Numbered from the stretch's first letter, positions 42,110 through 53,460 are shown. The stretch is 64,000 bases of DNA from Lepidostoma basale (GCA_022606425.2 JAHDVF020000513.1:124001-188000), one strand, 5' to 3'. Notes: generated by a model from the sequence alone, not told the origin. Made by a program: numbers and translations.

Positions 42110-43240
42110 TATGTATTATACGAGTATTAGAATATATCTAAAAAATAATAAAACTGATATTAATGCAGAAATAATTTTTGTTAACATACCTATGTAATTC
42201 TTTCTATTCGCCATACTTTGTGTTATAGATGTTTCCTTTTCTTTTTTATATACTTTGTATACAACACTAACATTTAAAATAAAAAATTGATATCAGACAT
42301 GTTTTGGACAACCCGGGCCTTCCTCAGTGATATTATAAAGATATTTAAAATATTATAAAATTGTTTATAAATATGATCAGTTTTAACAGATGTTATTAAG
42401 ATTTATTTTGGAACGTTTATGCTTTTGTTATAACAAACATTATGAATAAATTAAAAATTTTAAATAATAATTTTAAGTTTTTATTGGGGTTCAGGTAATT
42501 ACTTACAACTAAGGAAATAAATCAAAGATTGGACTTGACGTTAAATTTATTTGATTATTTATAATATTTTCTTTATTTATGATTGCTTTTTTCATTTCTA
42601 AAATTTCGAGATTGTTCAATGTTATATTTCAATTATTAACATGCAAAATTTCAACACAATTATCTTTATTAAATAAATTATCTATTTCAATGAGGGGGTG
42701 TGCAAATTCAGAAAAATTATTAATAGAGAGACATCTTATGTGCTCTTTTATTCTTAATTTAAAATGATGCCTTGTTTTACTTATTTAAAAAAAATTAGCA
42801 ATCATTACATTTCAGTTTATAAATCCCCGATTGAAAAAATTTATCTTCTTTGGCTTTATAATCTTTTATTAATTTAACTAAATTATTGTTTGTATAAAAC
42901 GCGGGTCTTATTAATGTATAAAAATCAACACCATTGATTATTATTTATACTATTATTCATGGGAGCTGGAAAATACAAGATTACTTTAGTAAATTTATTT
43001 TTATTTTTCTATTTAAAATATTATCAATTAAATTATTATTGTAACCATTATTATTAGCTATATTTTTAATTGTATTTAGTTCATTATTATAATTTTCTAA
43101 AAAAAGTGGTGTATTAATTAAGCGGGTCAACGTGGAATGGAAAGCTGAATGTTATATGAGATAGGATTGTTGGAAGTGTTGTGGATAATATTGTATAACT
43201 GTTAATTCAAAAACTTTGTTTTATATCACAAATTGTATTT
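42110..43240. other. No gene recognised
   Basis: AT-rich intron-like DNA; a weak family C scrap near 42290-42340. No splice-bounded exon found. Confidence 0.55.
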
Positions 43241-43244
43241 ATTT

Positions 43245-43345
43245 TACTTTAAGACAGCTGTTTCATCAACCAATGTTGACATCATCAGGTGTTACAAAAA
43301 TATATATCATAGTGTTTCGGCCAAAACAATGGACTATTGAATAAT
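43245..43345. repeat. Repeat family E fragment
   Basis: 'agacagctgtttcatcaacc' then 'atgttgacatcatcaggtgt' and 'tcggccaaaacaatggacta', as at 58105-58270. Confidence 0.55.
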
Positions 43346-43549
43346 ATTGTCTTTAACGTAGGTTTTCGATAAATATTGAAATTGATTTTATTAATAATCC
43401 ACTTTTTTTATTATTAATAATTATTTTATTCTTTTATATGAAATAATAATCAGAATAACTCCAAAAAGTGATATTGATGCCTTTAAAAAAGCTTAGAACC
43501 AACTATGCAACTTAACATCTGCCATATAGCTAGAAATTTTCTATCAAAT

Positions 43550-43645
43550 ATTATAGTACCGATAGTAATGATCGTCTGTCTTCAATAATTGGATAATCAT
43601 ATCCAATTATTGAAGACAGACGATCATTACTATCGGTACTATAAT
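43550..43645. repeat. Perfect 46-bp inverted repeat (hairpin, 4-nt loop)
   Basis: Left arm 43550-43595 and right arm 43600-43645 are exact reverse complements with loop ATCA. No mismatch in 46 bp. Could be transcribed as a perfect dsRNA hairpin, or may be a very young foldback or an assembly artefact. The bases just outside (T/C) do not pair. Confidence 0.97.
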
Positions 43646-43729
43646 CATAAAACACGTTGTAAAAACACAACACTTTATTTAATTTATCAAATAAAAAGTA
43701 CATACAAAAATAAAAAATATAAGAAAAAA

Positions 43730-44105
43730 TATAAGAAGGGAATGCGGTGCGAAAGATGGTGTCATGAACAAAATAATGAAAGGACAGGACAGGAACTCAT
43801 CATTAAGATGGTTTGGACATATGGAAAGAATGAATGAAGAAAGAATGGTAAAAAAAGTATATGTTAATGATGTGAATGGAACCAGAAATAGAAGAAGACC
43901 GAGGAAAACGTAGCACGATCAAATAAATCAAATATTGAATGTCGGCAATGTGAGGAGTCAGAGAAATCGACGCACGTGCATGACACGATGTATGCATGTT
44001 GAGGAAGCGAGAGAAATATGTCAGGAAAGAAAAGTGTGGCAGTACATTCTTTCTGCCTACCCCTTCGGGGAGACGGCGTGATGGTTAGTTAGTTAGTTAG
44101 TTTTT
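43730..44105 (+). mobile_element. (GTTA)n-tailed LINE 3' end
   Basis: Matches 25025-25370 closely (SLRWFGHMERMNEERMVKK, then a stop-containing tail, 'atggttagttagttagttag'). Confidence 0.85.
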
Positions 44106-44214
44106 ACAAGAAGAAAATTAAACTGAATATGCATTTTTGCCGTAATGTTATTCGGTTAATTATTTGTAACAAGACATCTTCTATTTTTCTAATCAATTCT
44201 TAAATATGACTCTC

Positions 44215-44370
44215 CCTCTACTTTTGATAATGCCTTAGCAAGACGAAATATGTCATTCTTATAAAACATAACGAAATTCTAGAAAAAAACCTCTTCATCT
44301 ATTTAAATGATTAATTATGAAGTTTTACATCATTGCTCAAGAAATAATAAATTTCTATTAATAACTTTGA
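44215..44370. repeat. Repeat family C copy
   Basis: 'gataatgccttagcaagacg' + 'aaatatgtcattc', then the 'aagttttacatcattgctca' 3' block. Confidence 0.6.
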
Positions 44371-45985
44371 AAACTCCCTTCTATGAACAATTCATTGGTG
44401 TAAATAGTTCAAAACAGTAAAATTTCGAATAGGCTGTCCGGCATAAGGAGAATATTTGTAATAGTATGAGTAACACTTCCTATATTACACAACTTGTGTT
44501 ATGGTATTGGTTACAGAAAGCTATCTGATTGGTTCCCAAGAGAATATACTTCCCAAGTGTCCCAAGTGTTCATTAAGGTTCCCAAGTGTCAGTTTGCCAC
44601 CAAACGTGAGACAGAGAGTACGTCACACATAGGGGTATTTCTGCTAATAAGGCGGTCAAAATTATATTCTTTGTATATTCATTTGAAATCATTTATATAT
44701 TATATTTAAATTGGTGGTAGATTTAACATTTGGTGAACAAATTTTATAGAAAAGTATAATATGACATAAGAGTAATTTATTGTGAGAACATACCTTATAC
44801 GTTTCGAAAAAATAAAAAATCAGTGGACTCAATATGATGACGAATTCCATCCTTCTTCACCAGAGCTCTATTCAGTTGTTTCATGAACAAATTCCTCCGC
44901 AGACAACTCAAAAAATTCATTTATCTTGAAATAATGTGGTTTAACAATAGTATGATTCATTGACCTTAAACACATTGATTTTACGGGAACTTGCGGCCAA
45001 CTTTGATGCATTTAATAAGTGCAAACGCTATATTTTCAGTTACAAACGATAAAACCACGAGGACACACCCTGAAGTACAACAATAACCTTTTTGAATACA
45101 AAAAACAAAGATTTACAAAAATAATGAACATAACTTTCAATCTATAATACTAAAATATATTTAATTACCAATATATTAAATAATATTATACTTGTCAGTA
45201 TATTTGTACGCTTACCTGTCAAAACCGAATCCACTACAAAAAATTCCCAAACGAACTCCAAAATTAAAATAATCACTGATTTTTCAAGAATTCCTTAAAG
45301 AGATACGAACACTTAGAACGACAGTCTAATTCAAACAGACACACTCCACCCCACGCTTTGTATTGGATGACGGAAAGGATTGCTCATTGTTTGGTGTCTA
45401 TTCAACATTTCAAAAAAACAGTTTTTTTTATTATCGAAATACCCCTTAATGCGTCGTAGCGTTCCTTAAATACTCGGCGATTAGAATAACACTACCACGT
45501 CTTTTTCAATTTCTCTTTATTTTTATGATTATCACAAGACCCTGTATGCATCAAGACCGACAAGCCTAATAGTTACTTTTCTGACTGATCTGGTTGGGCG
45601 ATACGGACTGCTGAGAGCAAAAAGCCCAGGATCAAAGAGCTTGGAAGAAAATCATCAAGGAGACTAAAACTCTTAAAGAGTTGTATGGTGAGTAAGATTA
45701 TTACAATTTAAGCTGACAGCGTTTTTATTTAAAAAAAAAAACGCGTGCGTTTATTTCAATGTTTTAATATCAAAAGTTATCGAAATAATTTTTACCTTTC
45801 AATTCATTTAAAAAAAAACAGCGTCTAGTTATTGTAAACGCACTGTCATACACAGTATTGCAAAATCCTCCCTAGACCGGACGGAATCTAACCTAGATTT
45901 TGTATCGAGCCCTCGATACGTACCTATTTATTAAATAAAATAATAACAATGTATGTAACAAAGTGTGGTATATATCATGAACACT
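44371..45985. other. No gene called; possible decayed protein-like stretch on the minus strand near 44830-45110
   Basis: About 34 codons (minus strand, around 45100-44995) read CCTSGCVLVVL...IKVGRKFP before a stop, and a further piece contains NEFFELSAEEF. A C-x-x-x-x-C start and F-P are loosely THAP-like, but no complete module can be read. A LINE-like scrap lies at about 45540-45690. Confidence 0.3.
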
Positions 45986-45990
45986 AAAAA

Positions 45991-46265
45991 TTATAAGTTG
46001 GTTAAATCAGTAGTTGACAACGGCATACTTCTTTTCAATAAGTGTTTTCCGTTAGTTGTGATGTTAAACTCAGGCTTTTCGTGGTTGTGTTCCTGCTTGC
46101 ACCACAGCAGATCATCTCCCATCGTCGTGGCGCTGGCCCGGCACCTGGTGATCCTCTTGAACGAGCAGCACCACCATATCCTTACGCTCGACTTGCGGAT
46201 AATAGTAAATGTAAACCCGTCCACCGACAATATGTGACTCCCTCTTCGGGAAAGGATGTATGTGA
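45991..46265 (-). CDS. mod(mdg4): FLYWCH-type alternative terminal exon with extended C-terminus
   Basis: Acceptor ACACTTTCAG, then TC; 91 residues starting VTYILSRRGSHILSVDGF. Core: FTFTIIRKSSVRIWWCC, C34 (preceded by C33), C42 and H60-x-H62 (QEHNHEKPEF). After N-G-K it departs from the array consensus: HLLKRSMPLSTTDLTNL instead of the short F-V-K-I end. Extra C56 (LLWCKQEHNH) is shared in position with 48908, 54614 and 60163, so these 5' exons form a subfamily. The frame continues upstream into the intron for 25 codons without meaning. Confidence 0.84.
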
Positions 46266-46359
46266 CTGAAAGTGTTAATAAAAAGGTTTGAATATCATCA
46301 ATTTTTTTTAATGTTTCTTGAACAATGGTGTAAAACTCCATATTAAATAATTAATATAC

Positions 46360-46485
46360 TTAGGAAATTGAAAAAAACTTTGTTTAATCCACTACAGTCG
46401 AAATTGAAAATAACTTTGTTTAATCCACTACAGTGGATTAAGCAAAGTTATTTTCAATTTCCTGAGTATATTTCTATGGAATTCC
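46360..46485. repeat. Palindrome in family C
   Basis: 'ggaaattgaaaataactttg' blocks (two direct, one inverted) around 'ccactacagtgg'. Confidence 0.7.
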
Positions 46486-46554
46486 AAAGTGTTAATGCCT
46501 TAGCGTTTAATAAGTTAAATAATTAATATGAATGAAAATATCTGTCTTCTAGGA

Positions 46555-47070
46555 GGTTTATTATATTATATTTTAGATGGAATGACATTTTTCACCTTGT
46601 AGGGCATTATGAAATGACATTTGATAATGGCTTATTCCATCTAAAGCCTGGGTTCTCAAAGTGGGCGATAACGCCCCCTTGTGGGCGTTTGAGACTTTCA
46701 GGAGAGCAGTAGAAGACCCAGAAAAAATAGAGAGCGTGGGCTGATAAAAAAATATAGTCTAAAAAGACAAAAAAAAACACGCCAATCACTTAGATATTAA
46801 TAAAGCAAATTAAACTTAAATATTGGTTTATTTTGTTATTGTATGTATTGTAATTTAATATTTGATATTTCGAATAACTTTTATGGGAGGGGGGCGTTGA
46901 ACGTTTATTTTTCTTGTAAAGGGGGCGGTGGCCCAGAAAAATTAGATAGAGATTAAACTTTAGATAGAGATTTATAATAAAACTCCTAGAAGACAGACGT
47001 TTTCATTCATATTAATCATTCAAATTATTCATTGTTTCTTGAATAGTGATGTAATATTCCCTATTCAATT
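46555..47070. repeat. Nested repeats: family C halves around a 'tctcaaagtgggcg' element
   Basis: Family C sequence is broken at about 46645 by a segment beginning 'gcctgggttctcaaagtggg' and ending 'gggggcggtggcccagaaaa', hAT-style termini. It resumes near 46970 ('ataaaactcctagaagacag'). Confidence 0.55.
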
Positions 47071-47319
47071 ATTAATATGGACAGGTGTCTTTGTTATTTG
47101 AAAAAAGAGACGAAACATTTCACTCCCATAAAATAAAAATAAAACTTCTAGAACAATGATGGCTGTGGTTTTAGTTTTGTAAAACTCCATTATAAATTAT
47201 AATGTAAACGCGATTGTTTTATCGGTTTTAAACAGATTTTATTTATTTATATGTTATATAAAAATATAAATTCTTGTTACAAATTTGTTTCGCCATACGA
47301 GGGCATTCTCAAACTTGTT

Positions 47320-47465
47320 TGCATTTACACTACCAGATGGAGCGATGATATTGTGCGGACGTAGGGAAGGACCTGGAGAACACTGGCGAGAGACCAAGAA
47401 AAATGGCGTAGGGGTGAGGCTTACGTCCAGCAGTGGTTGGAGACAAGCTGACGAAGATAAAAAAA
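47320..47465 (+). mobile_element. RTE-like LINE tail
   Basis: Contains WSDDI-, TWR-LARDQEKW- and AYVQQWLE-like pieces split by frameshift. Confidence 0.65.
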
Positions 47466-47719
47466 ATTCCATGTAAAACCAATAAAAGAATCGCGTTTAA
47501 ACTTCTAGAAAACTAACGTTTTCATCAATATTAAATCTTTAACCTGAAATCGTTCTCTTGATAATTGCTTCGTAATGCTATTAAAATATGTATAGATAAA
47601 TAAAATCAAAATTGGAAGAAATATGTTTTTAATTAATAATAGTCCAAATATGTGAAAGATAAAATTTTACAATACATAAAACCAATACATGAAACAAACA
47701 TAAGCTAGTAATTAATAAC

Positions 47720-47945
47720 TAAATAACCGTCACCCCGTCTCTCCGAAGGGGTAGGCAGAATGAATGGACTGCCACGCGTTTCTTTCCTGACATACTTCTC
47801 TCGATTTTTCAACATTCATACATCGTGTCATGCACGCACGTCTATTTCTCCGACTCCTCACATAACTGACATTCAATATTTGATTATTTGATCGTGCCGC
47901 GTTTTCCTCGGTCTTCCCCTATTTCTAGTTCCATTAACATAAAGG
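47720..47945 (-). mobile_element. (GTTA)n-type LINE 3' end
   Basis: 'aaccgtcaccccgtctctcc' end with minus-strand coding to the GTRNRG region, head-to-head with the next entry. Confidence 0.75.
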
Positions 47946-48135
47946 TTATAGAAAGTACCTATATGTTAACGATGTATATGGAACAAGAAATAGAGAAAGC
48001 CCGAGGAAACGTGGTAGGTCAAATCAATCAAATATTAAATGTCGGCCACGTAAGGAGTCTGTGAAACAAACAATGTGGCGGTCCATCCTTTCTGCCTACC
48101 CCTTCGGGGAAACGGTATGATGGTTAGTTAGTCTT
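47946..48135 (+). mobile_element. LINE 3' fragment, opposite orientation
   Basis: YVNDVYGTRNRE, then NVGHVRS and 'ggtatgatggttagttagtc'. Forms an inverted pair with 47720-47945. Confidence 0.75.
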
Positions 48136-48184
48136 AGCAAATAGAGATTGGACGAATGACGAATTTAGTGTGTTAAACTAAATT

Positions 48185-48412
48185 TACCCGGATGAGGGAA
48201 GACAACTCCAACAAAAATTCTCCAGAGAAGGCAAGAGGAAGCCACTCTGGATATCATCACCCAAGTCATCACTATGGAGAGGAATCAAGCAATGGCCCCG
48301 AGTCCTGGGCGATCCTTGAATGGGTCAAGAATGGGCCAGGGACAGAGACGCCTACTCCCAAGTGATAATGAACGTCGTGGGACCGGACACGACACCAGAA
48401 GAAGAAGATACA
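48185..48412 (+). mobile_element. LINE C-terminal scrap
   Basis: Ends with WARDRDAYSQVIMNVVGPDTT-like coding, similar to the VIANVGGT end at 40090. Confidence 0.5.
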
Positions 48413-48485
48413 TTAATGTGCATTGCATTTCATCCTTATTTCTTCATTAGGTGAAACCAGAATTCCATTATGTACTGCCATATTT

Positions 48486-48890
48486 GATGTACTTAACTTA
48501 TAACTTTTATGCGTAAGACCAATAATAACATATGGCGTCGAAGCAAGGGCAGCTACAGTAAGGATCAAACAAGTTTTGAGGACTTCCGAAATGAAGACAC
48601 TGAGGACAATAGCAGGCATCACACAGAGAGATCGCGTGAGGAACACCAGCATAAGAGAGATCTGTGAGGTTGAGGATATTAAAAGATGGAGCAGACAGCG
48701 AAAAAGGGACTGGTACGGTCATGTTCAAAGAATGGACACCACCAGACTCCCCTATATTGCATTGCATAATCAGCCTCAAGGGACTCGTCCTCGTGGAAGA
48801 CTTCCTAAAAGATGGAAGGACAGCTGGGAATCTACCTCACAGGAGGAGCAACACTCTGGAGAACAGACCACATAGGTCTACAATAAGAGA
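48486..48890 (+). mobile_element. LINE C-terminal fragment
   Basis: Frame 48576-48875: MRTSEMKTLRTIAGITQRDR, RRWS-like RQRKRDWYGHVQRMDTTRL, then PRGRLPKRWKDSW. Family as 666 and 51790. Confidence 0.8.
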
Positions 48891-48907
48891 GAGAAATAAC
48901 TAATAAC

Positions 48908-49143
48908 TTATTTAATTCTAATATAATTCCCCTGCGCGGAGACGAAGTACTTGGGCTTGTTGTGATTATGGCACTCCTTGCACTTTATAACCTGCTGCCC
49001 CTTGGTGATGGCGCTGGACTTACACCTGGTCTTCTTGGACGAGCAGACCCACCACATCTTGTCTTCGATTTTGCGGCAAGTGAAATAAGTGTAACCATTC
49101 ACCATCAAAAGGTTCGTCCCTTTCTGCGATGGAATAAACAATG
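48908..49143 (-). CDS. mod(mdg4): FLYWCH-type alternative terminal exon
   Basis: Acceptor GTGTTTTCAG, then CA; 78 residues starting ALFIPSQKGTNLLMVNGY. Core: YTYFTCRKIEDKMWWVC, C34, C41 (C-x6-C, one shorter than the 3' exons) and H59-x-H61 (ECHNHNKPKY), ending SAQGNYIRIK. Additional cysteines C55 and C58 precede the histidines. All canonical positions are filled. The stop lies 18 bp past the end of a plus-strand LINE fragment, so the exon is closely hemmed in by repeats but intact. Confidence 0.88.
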
Positions 49144-49254
49144 CTGAAAACACATAATATTATAAGCGGTCGCAGCTAAACATTTATGTTGGAATTCTTC
49201 AATTGTTTATTTAGAATTCACGCCCCCCCCCCCTCCCCTTAACTCACGGCATTT

Positions 49255-49720
49255 ATTTTAGGACTGCTCGGGACCAACTCACTGCAGTTTCGAAGAGATG
49301 GGCATCTCATAACCCATTTCTTAAGATTAATCAGGGGATATTTTGATAACTCAGCCGTGCTGGAGGGTGTTGGTCTTTTTGTCCCTGATAGATATCTCCG
49401 ACACAGTGGCGGTACTCCCATAGAAGCCCAGAAGCCCGCTTGCGTAAGAAATTTTGAATCATAATCTCTTCTGGCTTACAGAGGTTCAGCTCTTGTGGCT
49501 ATTCATCTTACGTCTAATGGGAACATTGTTGGAAGGTGATTTGGTGGGTTGTTGGTTTATGCGGGGGCATGATTACTTAGTTTTGGGGGCTTCTAGGCTT
49601 CTATGGGAGTACCGCCACTACTCCGACAGCGACACCACAGATTATTTTCACCAGAATCAATCTGCCTTTGGTGACACCGATGGGAAGAGCAATAGTGACA
49701 GGTTCCACCAAGCATCGTTT
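49255..49720 (+). mobile_element. Jockey-like LINE fragment interrupted by a hAT MITE
   Basis: LGTNSLQFRRDGHLITHF, then SAVLEGVGLFVPDRYLR up to 49403. The match to 12570-12770 resumes at 49621-49700. Confidence 0.8.
49404..49620. repeat. hAT-type MITE with 8-bp target duplication
   Basis: 217 bp; ends CAGTGGCGGTACTCCCATAG and its complement. Flanked by CTCCGACA at 49396-49403 and again at 49621-49628. Eight-base duplication and CAGTGGCGG ends are hAT hallmarks. Confidence 0.95.
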
Positions 49721-50054
49721 TTATTTAATTATCACTGATAAAAAGTAAAAAAAAAAAAAACGCGGAAAAAGTATGAAAATGTTTAATTATCATTTTCATT
49801 AATTTTGCAGACACACATTAAAAAAAACAATAATACAAAATTTGTTTGTTTCAACCACTGACTATTTTTACTGGCAATTGGTTTCTAATCGCCGATAGAC
49901 AATTAACCACACTCATAAAATCGTTACCCACGTGCTTGCAATATTTGGTAAGTATAAATAATACGATTTTGGGGTAATTGGACAGCTCTTCCTTAATTTC
50001 AGCAGTTGGAACCGGACATCATCTTTCTCGTGTGATCAATTTTCTAATACCGCT

Positions 50055-50465
50055 TCTTCTTCTTTTTTGTCCTGTCACACCTCCGTGGTGAATAGGGTCT
50101 TAAAGAACCTTCTCCACCCGACTCTATCGCATGTCTGATGCCCAACATCACCCCAAGTGAGACCTGCTGCTTTAACCTCATCCTGCAGGGCTCTTATCCA
50201 GGTGGCTCTAGGTCTGCCTCGCTTCCTTTTTCCCCCCCATAGGGGACCAGTCTAGTGCACCCTGAGCGATGCAGGCTGGGTTCCGTCTCAGAGTGTGACT
50301 GATCCACTGCCATTTGAGTCTAGCGATTTGTTGACTCCGGAGGGTTAGGCAGAGAAGATGTATCGCCAAATCGCTTATCCTGACATACATCTCAAGCTTC
50401 CTCTATATTCATACATCGTAACACGCACGCTCATCGATTTTTCGTACTTCGAATGTGGCTGCTTT
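50055..50465 (-). mobile_element. LINE C-terminal fragment and a second LINE tail
   Basis: 50055-50330 is the inverted relative of 7990-8240. From about 50336 a (GTTA)n-type LINE end follows ('gttaggcagagaagatgtat', minus-strand EARDVCQDKR-like). Confidence 0.7.
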
Positions 50466-50549
50466 TAAGTAATTTATAGTAAGAAGATTTTTTTTATTGA
50501 ATAGCTCTTTACATTATTACAGCGCGAGTCAAATCGATTTACAAGGTAT

Positions 50550-50740
50550 AACTATTTAAATTGATTCTCATGACATGTGATAAGTAGCCGATCGATCGCC
50601 ATTTTATGGTTAAGAGAATTCTACACCAAACCAAAGACAGTGTGACAATCACACAATCAACGCCGGGAATCGAACTCGGGACATTTAAAGTGGAAGTCAT
50701 AACTGTTGCCACTCTGCCATTAAGGTCATCAAGTTCGATA
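50550..50740 (-). mobile_element. tRNA-derived SINE
   Basis: Full-length-looking minus-strand copy with B-box complement 'gggaatcgaact' near 50662. Confidence 0.78.
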
Positions 50741-50849
50741 AACAACTAGATCGATAACACCTCCTGTATCTATTTCAAGAAAAAATGTATAGTTACCAAG
50801 CCTTAATGCAAGATTTTAACAGGAATTTATTTTACTGTAAGCCCCTTGA

Positions 50850-51140
50850 GGTTCTCATCAGAGTTGAAGAGAGTAGGCACGTGTCGAACCCATAACGGAG
50901 AGGCGCGCAAGATGGATTGGTCATGTGTTGCGACACGAATGTTTCCTGCATAATGTGTTGGAGAGAATGGTCGAGGGATCGATTGGCAAAGGACGACCCC
51001 GCCAAGAGTACCTAGACCAGATTTGCCGAGATATGGGCTGCACCACTTATGCGGAGTTGAAGAGAGTTGCCGAGGACCGAGCGGAGTGGAAGAGGAGATG
51101 CGTCGCCTTGCTGCAGACCAATCATTAGATTGAGACCGGA
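50850..51140 (+). mobile_element. LINE C-terminal fragment
   Basis: ARWIGHVLRHECFLHNVLER, GKGRPRQEYLDQIC, then EDRAEWKRRCVALLQ and stop. Ends 25 bp before the CENP-B-type exon's stop on the other strand. Confidence 0.8.
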
Positions 51141-51164
51141 GAAGAAGTGAGCCCCTTCTGCATA

Positions 51165-51661
51165 TTAAATTACAGCCCCACCACGTATATGAATATCTGC
51201 TCTCTTTTTAAAATTACGAAACCAGCCACTACTTGCCTTAAAATCAATCAAACCATCACTACTGTTCCCCGCTATTTCTCGCTGTAGTTCTTGGTAAATT
51301 AGCTTGGCTTTTTCACAAACTATAGATTCTGAAATGCTAGCACCAGCCATTTGCTTTTCAGTTATCCATACTAATAACAGTTTTTCCATATCGTCATACA
51401 TTGGCGATCTATTAGCGGCAAGAATCGTCACACCTTTTGCGACTTCAGCTGATTTGATGGCGACTTTCTTTTTTAGAATGCTGGCTATAGTAGATTTAGG
51501 TATATCAAATTCCCTTGCCAAACTGCTGAGGCGTGTGCCACTTTCAAACTTGGCTATAATTATCTTTTTTAATTCAATACTGGTTCTCACCGCTTTTCGT
51601 TTTTGTTTATTTTCATCAACGCACTTCTTACAATCCACGTGGATGAATTTGGTCATACTTT
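51165..51661 (-). CDS. CENP-B/Tigger-type double helix-turn-helix, candidate alternative terminal exon
   Basis: On the minus strand a good acceptor (TTTTACTGTTCCAG) is followed by AA, which completes a codon in the phase of the array, and 165 residues to TAA. Residues about 27-68 form the first helix-turn-helix (SIELKKIIIAKFESGT, LAREFDIPKSTIASILKKK). About 85-157 form the CENP-B-type second one (ASSGWFRNFKKRADIH at its end). These are the two DNA-binding units of pogo/Tigger transposases and CENP-B. The protein stops about nine residues later, before any catalytic domain. The frame is clean, unlike nearby transposon debris. Alternative: a truncated Tigger copy that has not yet decayed. Confidence 0.62.
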
Positions 51662-51789
51662 CTGGAACAGTAAAAGGACGAAGTTAAAAATAAGACGACT
51701 ATGTACATTAATAAAAATAACAATAACACAAAAGTTAATCTTAAGTTTTTTTAGCATCAATTATATCCGGATGCAAGAGCGACACTATT

Positions 51790-52235
51790 TGGGATAATAA
51801 GCATATGCTAGTGGAAAGCAAAGTTAAGATTTATAAAACATGCACCAGGCCCATAATGATTTATAAAATGGAAGTAAGAGCAGACACTGTCAGGACCAAA
51901 CATCTCTTAACAATTACAGAAATGAAAATATTGTGACCTATCGTGGGTAGAACCCTTTTAGATAGGATACCCAACGAAGAGATTCGCAGATCTCACAAAA
52001 TTGATGACATGGAGAGATGGAATAGGCAAAGAAGGTGATTCTGGGGGGACCACATCGATAGGATGGATCCAGCGAGGATTCCTTAGATCGTGTTGAACGA
52101 GACTCAAGGAGGTCGTCGACCACCAAATACATGGAGAAAAAGCTGGTCGTCTTCATAACAGGAAGAAATTTGATATCATTTATACAAAGATTGCGAAATC
52201 TACAATAAGGGAAAGAAGTAGAATAAGTTTTTTTT
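51790..52235 (+). mobile_element. LINE C-terminal fragment
   Basis: MLVESKVKIYKTCTRPIM, then RTKHLLTITEMK, MERWNRQRR and DRMDPARIP with two stops. Family as 48486. Confidence 0.8.
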
Positions 52236-52449
52236 AATAAGCAACAAAGGCATTAGAGATACCTTCACTAAAATTTAATCCATTAAGAAGTGACTTAATT
52301 TAAATATTAATAATAATTTAAGGACTGACAATTTTGATCTGTAAAGGAAGAAAAGAGAAAAAATCAGTAAAATAACAAACATAAATGATGGCTATCAAAA
52401 AGTCACCATGTTCACAAGAGTCTCACAATTCAATTCAAAGTCAAGGATA

Positions 52450-52635
52450 TAATGTAATTATCTTTCTTCTTTGATGGGGGATTTGGTCTCCTCTATAACA
52501 GTACCCCATTGGCTCCTGTCCCTACCTTTTCTTTCAGTTCTCCAAATGTGTTAAATTTCCTTCAATCCTTTTTGACGCAGTCTGTCCTTTGGTCTGCCTA
52601 TTGGTGTCTTTTTACGCGGCACCCATCTAAACTAA
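52450..52635 (-). mobile_element. LINE tail
   Basis: Minus strand: RWVPRKKTPIGRPKDRLRQK, comparable to VPREKRPRGRPRKIW at 14403. Confidence 0.6.
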
Positions 52636-52834
52636 AATAATAATAATTATAATAACAAATTGGATCGTTAGCCTTAGGTGAATAGTATCAAAGGTACTCT
52701 AGAAAATGCTCCACGTTAAACCATAATAATACTATACGAGTATATCCAGTAAGAGGACTGCGCCTGACGCAGTCAACAGAAAAAAATTGTTGGAAGATTA
52801 TTCTAGCCTGTGAGGGCGGGATTGATGACACACT

Positions 52835-52925
52835 TTAATAATACCCTAGCAGGATGAAAAATGTCTCTCTCATAGAACTTATAGAAAATATTCATTTTAA
52901 TTAATATTAAATAATAGCAAATAAA
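52835..52925. repeat. Repeat family C scrap
   Basis: 'taataccctagcaggatgaa' + 'aaatgtctctctcat'. Low similarity. Confidence 0.4.
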
Positions 52926-53179
52926 TTGTAGAGAAGAGTAGATATGTTTGAGTTCGAAATATAATAATAATTTTAAGGTTATTAAAGTGGTTTGTATACT
53001 TTTATTCAAGTGAATGGTGTTACCTACATTATTTAATGTAATGGAATTGTTAGATTCATTCTAAATAAAACAAACTTAGAATTTGCTTGATATTTATTTA
53101 AAAAAATGCATGCACATACTTTAAATTAAAAAAAATATGGATAAAAAAATATAATTCAAAAACATCATGAATACTAATT

Positions 53180-53460
53180 TTATAAAGAATTAATTGTATC
53201 TCAATACAGACGAATATGTAAATTATTTGGAAACAGAAAATGGTAGTCGAGGCGTTTCTAGGAGTTATGACCTCATTGGTTGGGTTAAGCGATCGCTTTA
53301 CGTAATACGATATTCCCCATTCCGCCCTTCTTACGAACACCAAATCTGACAATTATTTTTGAAAGGTGTATATATGCTACCATGTTGAGAAACATTTCAC
53401 ATATTTTACACAGTACTTGTATACAAGTATTTGTATACATTAAAAAAACTAATTTATATT
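53180..53460. repeat. TIR/MITE family A, partial copy
   Basis: 'aattgtatctcaatacagac' to 'gtatacaagtatttgtatac'. The 3' part is lost. Confidence 0.7.

Noticed and set aside
51165..51661. Full Tigger/pogo transposase gene
   Set aside because: The frame ends before the DDE domain, and no continuation is visible below 51165, where an unrelated LINE fragment begins.
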